A stretch of 37,775 nucleotides of DNA from an uncultured Oceanospirillaceae bacterium (lineage in GTDB: Bacteria > Pseudomonadota > Gammaproteobacteria > Pseudomonadales > Balneatricaceae), in assembly GCA_913057435.1 (NCBI GenBank), contig CAJXNY010000045.1, positions 1 to 37,775 of the forward strand, given 5' to 3'. How positions within the stretch are numbered: the first letter of the stretch is position 1; every line of letters starts with the position of its first letter. The notes beneath the pieces were generated by a model. That model was not told where the DNA came from and did no database searches. It worked only from the letters and a program-made list of their open reading frames with translations. Positions 34,344-37,775 of the stretch are shown one piece after another. The translations under genes were made by a program, and so were the position numbers.

Positions 34344-35684
34344 ATGACAGGGACGAAAAAGCTGCTGCTGGTCGATGATGATATCGGCGTACTGGGGGCG
34401 CTGCGGCGAAAATTCCGGGCGCTTGAGGTCTCGGTATCGGTTGAGAGTGATGTACTCAAGGCGTTGCACCGCTGCCAGTCAGAGCAATTTGATCTGATTA
34501 TTTCTGATCAGCGCATGCCACAGATGGAAGGCACCGAGTTTTTGCGTGAAATTCGCCACCTGCAGCGCGGTGCGCGCTGTATTCTACTCAGTGGCTATTG
34601 TGACTTCGATGCGGTAACGCTGGCCTTTAACGAGGGCACCATCGATCAGTTTATTGCCAAGCCCTGGGATGATGCCCAGTTACTGAGCTGTGTACGCCAG
34701 TTGCTGGGTGAGTCGGTACCGCTGGCAGCGGGCAGCCAGCTGTTTCATCAGATGCTCAGTGCTGCGCCTGTGATGCACGGATGCTTCGAGCAGATTCGCC
34801 GGATTGCCAGTGCCAATGCGCCGGTGTTTATCTACGGTGAAACCGGCACGGGCAAAGAGCTGGCTGCCACGGCGATCCATGCAGAGAGTTTTCGCCATGG
34901 CGGCCCTTTTGTGGCGGTTAACTGTGCCAACTTCAGCGAGCAACTGATGGAGTCGGAGCTGTTCGGGCATAAAAAAGGTGCTTTTACCCATGCGGTGTCT
35001 GATCGTAAGGGGCTACTGGCAGAAGCTGACGGTGGCACTCTGTTTCTGGATGAAGTCACCACACTGCCACTGGAATTGCAGGCGCGACTGTTACGGGTGT
35101 TACAGGAGCGGGAATATCGGCCCGTCGGTGACAATAACGTCTATAGCTTCGATGTGCAGCTGGTATCCGCATCTTCCACCCGACTCTCGGACGCTGTGGC
35201 CCAGGGGCTGTTTCGGGCGGATCTGCAGTATCGACTTGAAGTACTGCCGCTGGAACTACCGCCGTTACAGGCACGCGGTGATGATGCAGTGTTACTGTTT
35301 GAGTATTTTCTGCAACAGCTGGAGCCGACCCGTAAATGGCTGCTGGCAGCTGAGACAGCACGCTACCTGCGCAATCACTCCTTTCCTGGCAATGTTCGTC
35401 AGCTTTACAATATCGCTCAGTACACGGCAGCCATGGCGCAACAGGCACAGGTGACGCCGCAAGACTTGCCCACGCACCTGATGACAGTGCGGCCAGGCCA
35501 GCCGCAGATGACTCGAGAGGCCGTTGATGACGGTAAATCGGAGTGGGTGCTGGATGAGCTGGATGGCCCGCAGCTGTTGGCGTTACTGGCTGAGCATAAC
35601 GATAATCGTACGGCCACGGCAGCGACGCTTGGTGTCAGCCGAATGACATTATGGCGGCGTATGACCGCACTTGATCTGATCTGA
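34344..35684 (+). CDS. NtrC-family response regulator of the H-NOX locus (HnoC-like role)
   Basis: A 446-residue protein: receiver domain with Asp55 (ISDQRMP) and KPWDD as in its neighbour, AAA+ domain with Walker A GETGTGKE at 165-172 and Walker B GGTLFLDE, and a C-terminal Fis-type HTH (NRTATAATLGVSRMTLWRRM). The sigma54-contact loop reads GAFTHA at 212-217 instead of GAFTGA, so transcription activation through sigma54 is in doubt. It follows the HnoD-like gene by 16 bp with AGGGGA upstream. ATG 34344 is chosen over the longer frame that runs back into hnoD. It is the expected transcriptional output of the NO circuit. Confidence 0.9.
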   Translation: MTGTKKLLLVDDDIGVLGALRRKFRALEVSVSVESDVLKALHRCQSEQFDLIISDQRMPQMEGTEFLREIRHLQRGARCILLSGYCDFDAVTLAFNEGTIDQFIAKPWDDAQLLSCVRQLLGESVPLAAGSQLFHQMLSAAPVMHGCFEQIRRIASANAPVFIYGETGTGKELAATAIHAESFRHGGPFVAVNCANFSEQLMESELFGHKKGAFTHAVSDRKGLLAEADGGTLFLDEVTTLPLELQARLLRVLQEREYRPVGDNNVYSFDVQLVSASSTRLSDAVAQGLFRADLQYRLEVLPLELPPLQARGDDAVLLFEYFLQQLEPTRKWLLAAETARYLRNHSFPGNVRQLYNIAQYTAAMAQQAQVTPQDLPTHLMTVRPGQPQMTREAVDDGKSEWVLDELDGPQLLALLAEHNDNRTATAATLGVSRMTLWRRMTALDLI

Positions 35685-35701
35685 TCTCTCCCTTTCATGT
35701 C

Positions 35702-35727
35702 ACACCCGCTTGCTGGCGGGTGTTTTT
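35702..35727 (+). terminator. Rho-independent terminator after the NtrC-type gene
   Basis: ACACCCGC, TTGCTG loop, GCGGGTGT, then TTTT: a perfect 8-bp GC-rich stem, 18 bp after the stop codon. Confidence 0.9.
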
Positions 35728-36116
35728 CCGCTAGCGTAATGGCAATTCTGCCGCCGCAGTCGTCTCTGTTTTCTCATAAACTTTACAGTTTTCCCGCGTT
35801 TATGTAACAGCTGTAACACTGGTGTATCAGCTGTTACAGCTGTGACTGTAACAGCGCTGTTTATCCGGTCGTATATCCCCCTTCTTTATTTTTAACTATT
35901 TGAAATATAACAAATTATAAAAATTGGCGCGGTATTTGATTGTATCCCAGTGATATTAGTCATATCGGAGTACGTCACAGGGTTGTGACAGCGATGCAGC
36001 GATGAATCTACACAACACTGCCTGGCAGATGTGTATCACCACTGTGACAGCGCTCAGCCTTTAGCGTACCGCGTTAATTGTTCTTTCCAGGGTTGCTGCC
36101 CCGTTGCAATGGGGGC
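35728..36116. promoter_or_regulatory. Operator-rich region with possible non-coding RNA or leader
   Basis: No credible protein gene. CTGTRACAG-type sites are at 35803-35818 (two tandem), 35828-35839, 35846-35854, 35984-35993 and 36042-36050; arms TGTAACAGCTG (35803-35813) and CAGCTGTTACA (35828-35838) form a perfect inverted repeat. An AT-rich run (35885-35923) leads to TTGGCGCGGTATTTGAT (35924-35940), a weak -24/-12-like element (GG-N10-GA). A 20-codon ORF at 36002-36064 and a GCCCC/GGGGC hairpin (36098-36116) precede a terminator. Confidence 0.55.
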
Positions 36117-36147
36117 TTCAGGCGGTTTAACCACCGCCTGAATTTTT
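36117..36147 (+). terminator. Rho-independent terminator just upstream of the secreted protein gene
   Basis: TTCAGGCGGT, six-base loop, ACCGCCTGAA, then TTTTT: a perfect 10-bp stem with a U-run, only 27 bp before the next ATG. It either ends a short transcript or works as an attenuator in the leader of the downstream gene. Confidence 0.88.
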
Positions 36148-36174
36148 CAGCTCAGAAAGAAAAGGAGGGATACC

Positions 36175-36552
36175 ATGAAAACACTGCTGCATACGATTGC
36201 TTTGATTGCGCTGTTTACCGTCTTTTCCAGTGTGCCAGCGATGGCTGCTGACCTGCCGGCCGTGTCCCCGATTGACGCTGATGTTGCTGATAGCTGTATC
36301 CGTAAAAGTCGCCGACCGATTGCCGAGGTGGTATCGGGTCGTTGCACTGAGGATGAAACTCCCCATTACTTTGCAGATACGCTTCCCGAGTGTGACTGTC
36401 TGCTTGAACAGGATGCAGATGGCTTGTCTGTACTGCGCTTGAGCCTGCCGGTACCGCCATTACCACAGGCTGCCCAGGAGCACGCGCCAGCCGTACCAGC
36501 CGTATTCCGACGCCAGCTTGCCGATGCCAGTCATACTGCGCATATCCTGTAA
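36175..36552 (+). CDS. Small secreted protein (125 aa), unrecognised
   Basis: A clear Sec signal peptide (MKTLLHTIALIALF..., cleavage probable after SVPAMA at about residue 24). The mature part has four cysteines (SCIRK, GRC, CDC), an acidic middle and a Pro/Ala-rich tail. AGGAGG sits 6 bases before the ATG, the strongest ribosome site in this neighbourhood. No family recognised. It lies directly after the operator-rich region and terminator, and so may be controlled by the same signals as the H-NOX locus. Confidence 0.7.
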   Translation: MKTLLHTIALIALFTVFSSVPAMAADLPAVSPIDADVADSCIRKSRRPIAEVVSGRCTEDETPHYFADTLPECDCLLEQDADGLSVLRLSLPVPPLPQAAQEHAPAVPAVFRRQLADASHTAHIL

Positions 36553-36670
36553 TCACTGCTCACTTATTCGTGCTGATATGTCTATACAGTCATTAACCGG
36601 GGGCCTGGTGTTTGTCCACGGCCTGGTGTAGAACAGTAAGCCGATAAATTGACTGCAGGGATATCGTCTG

Positions 36671-37243
36671 ATGTTAAAACTGGTAGGCTCCACCCCGTCA
36701 CCTTATGTCCGCCGTATTCGCGTGTGGCTGGATGATATCGATTACGAATTTGTTGAGCTCGATATCTATTCCGAGTCAGGCCGCACAGCACTGCAAAACT
36801 ATAACCCGGCCATGAAAATCCCGATGTTGCTTGATGACGAGCAGCCGGTGTATGACTCGCGGGTAATCTTCCGTTATCTCAGTGAAAAACTGGACCGTCC
36901 GGCGTTAACGATTGCCCAGGAAAATCAGCTGACGCTGATTGATGCTGCCGTTGATGCCCATATTATCCTGCTGATCTCAGCACGTTCAGGGATTGATACT
37001 GAGCAGGATATGTTGCTGTGCAACCTGCAGCGCAACCGGTTAGCGCAAACGTTACCGGTATTGAGTGACTGGGTTGCCGAAGGTATTTTCAGCCAGTGGG
37101 AATACCCAGCGATTTGTCTGTTCAGCATGCTGGACTGGGTCAGCTTCCGTGAATTACTGGACTTGTCAGCCTGGCCGCAGTTACAGGCTTTCCACAATGC
37201 TCAGCTGGCACGCCCGCAAGTGCAGGCAACTGACCCTCGCTGA
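36671..37243 (+). CDS. Glutathione S-transferase-like protein
   Basis: A 190-residue protein with a thioredoxin-like GST N-domain: MLKLVGSTPSPYVRRIRVWL (Ser at the likely active position), NPAMKIPMLL with the cis-Pro, and DSRVIFRYLSEKL, the glutathione-binding SR/SxxI turn. The C-terminal helical domain is less conserved. It could be a true GST or a SspA-like regulator. Its stop is 3 bp from the stop of the convergent EAL gene. Confidence 0.86.
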   Translation: MLKLVGSTPSPYVRRIRVWLDDIDYEFVELDIYSESGRTALQNYNPAMKIPMLLDDEQPVYDSRVIFRYLSEKLDRPALTIAQENQLTLIDAAVDAHIILLISARSGIDTEQDMLLCNLQRNRLAQTLPVLSDWVAEGIFSQWEYPAICLFSMLDWVSFRELLDLSAWPQLQAFHNAQLARPQVQATDPR

Positions 37244-37246
37244 GGC

Positions 37247-37723
37247 TCAGGCGACACTGGGCTCAGTTGGCTGTGGTGAGATAATGTCCTGGTAGGCGGA
37301 GTGCTGTAGACGCTCAGTGAAATGCTGAGCGTCCATGGGCCGGTCGAACAGATAGCCCTGGTAACGCATACAGCCCAGCTGGCGCAGTACCGCCAGTTCC
37401 TCTGGCTCTTCCACCCCTTCGGCAATGACCTCCAGTCCCAGCTTTTCGGCCATCACGATAATGGTATCGACAATGGCGATATTGCTCGCTTCTTCGTGCA
37501 GGTTGGTGACAAAAGAGCGGTCGATCTTGAGCACATCCACGGTGAGAAACTTGAGGTAGCTTAGTGATGAGTAGCCCGTGCCAAAATCATCAATAGAGAT
37601 CTGAATCCCCTGTGCTTTAAGCAGCTGCATTTTTTCATCGGCCATGCGCACATTATCGAGCAGCATATTCTCGGTAACTTCCACCTCCAGGTAGCGGCCA
37701 TCGACGCCAGCGTTGTGCAGACG
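37247..37723 (-). CDS. EAL-domain c-di-GMP phosphodiesterase (C-terminal part only)
   Basis: 158 C-terminal residues; the N-terminal part is missing because the contig ends. EAL motifs are visible: EVEVTEN (metal Glu), [27 protein letters not shown] and GYLFDRPM. These include the metal and loop-6 residues expected of an active phosphodiesterase that breaks c-di-GMP to pGpG. The missing part may carry GGDEF, PAS or a receiver domain. The frame continues into adapter as MYKRQ, which is an artefact. Confidence 0.93.
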   Translation of the reverse strand, partial: RLHNAGVDGRYLEVEVTENMLLDNVRMADEKMQLLKAQGIQISIDDFGTGYSSLSYLKFLTVDVLKIDRSFVTNLHEEASNIAIVDTIIVMAEKLGLEVIAEGVEEPEELAVLRQLGCMRYQGYLFDRPMDAQHFTERLQHSAYQDIISPQPTEPSVA

Positions 37724-37775
37724 CTGTCTCTTATACACATCTCCGAGCCCACGAGACCGAGGCTGATCTCGTATG
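37724..37775. other. Illumina Nextera adapter (reverse complement), not genomic
   Basis: Starts CTGTCTCTTATACACATCT (the mosaic end in reverse), then CCGAGCCCACGAGAC, the index CGAGGCTG and ATCTCGTATG. It is the exact reverse complement of the left adapter plus two more bases. The peptides MCIRDS and MYKRQ from this stretch are familiar artefact sequences in metagenomic protein sets. Confidence 0.97.

Noticed and set aside
35736-35755. A second GG-N10-GC element (TGGCAATTCTGCCGC) as a sigma54 promoter
   Set aside because: It lies upstream of the operator cluster, has a poor -12 element and overlaps the foot of the preceding terminator region.
36002-36064. A 20-codon ORF before the 36117 terminator, as a leader peptide
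   Set aside because: Weak ribosome site and no run of one amino acid as in classical attenuators. Kept only as an alternative in the region's entry.
51-37723. tRNA or rRNA genes
   Set aside because: No cloverleaf or rRNA-like stretch was recognised by eye; a dedicated scan could still find one.

Overview
This window is an assembled contig from a Gammaproteobacterium. The GC content is moderate, and the gene set (RapA, RecQ with an HTH tail, an H-NOX nitric-oxide sensor cluster, a homoprotocatechuate meta-cleavage pathway, and Pseudomonas-type REP palindromes) suggests a free-living, probably aquatic member of the Oceanospirillales/Pseudomonadales. The genus cannot be fixed from sequence reading alone. 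Both extreme ends (1-50 and 37724-37775) are untrimmed Illumina Nextera adapter with index and are not genomic.

Layout. Bases 51-1043 hold the N-terminal part of a DEAD-box RNA helicase, reading leftward off the contig. Next is divergent rapA (1237-4125), ending in a perfect terminator. Bases 4210-9522 carry small metabolic genes: a 2OG-Fe(II) oxygenase, a YciI-like protein, a Tat-exported agmatine deiminase-family enzyme, a Prx5-type peroxiredoxin, a P-loop kinase, a VOC protein and several small hypotheticals. Bases 9523-10045 are a repeat-rich gap with candidate operators.

Bases 10046-15546 are the operon hpaH-hpaI-hpaG1-hpaG2-hpaE-hpaF, studded with REP palindromes. A LysE exporter, a metallo-beta-lactamase-fold lipoprotein with a divergent LysR regulator, an NTF2-like protein and an MFS pump follow. 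At 20151-21575 lie a GlcG/HbpS-like gene and hpaD on the minus strand. Together hpaD, E, F, G, H and I cover every step from homoprotocatechuate to pyruvate and succinate semialdehyde. The upstream monooxygenase (hpaBC), permease and HpaR are not in the window. AT-rich near-palindromes of the form TTAAYATRTTAA lie upstream of both hpaH and hpaD, which suggests one shared regulator.

Bases 21834-27159 hold a HlyU-family protein, a DUF1330 protein divergent from a LysR regulator, and an envelope-looking run: ABC exporter, phospholipase D/cardiolipin synthase family protein and glycine-zipper lipoprotein. Bases 27230-31330 carry a UPF0149 protein, recQ, a YqaA-type membrane protein and an unrecognised membrane-anchored protein with a zincin motif.

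The most interesting part is 31383-36552. An H-NOX sensor and a soluble histidine kinase (minus strand) face two response regulators (plus strand), one with a degenerate HD-GYP output and one of the NtrC type with an altered GAFTGA loop. Downstream is a 390-bp, terminator-bounded, protein-poor region with at least six related CTGTRACAG half-sites, an AT-rich stretch and a weak sigma54-like promoter. It is followed by a small secreted cysteine-containing protein. The right end has a GST-like protein and the C-terminal half of an EAL phosphodiesterase, which could supply cyclic-di-GMP output.
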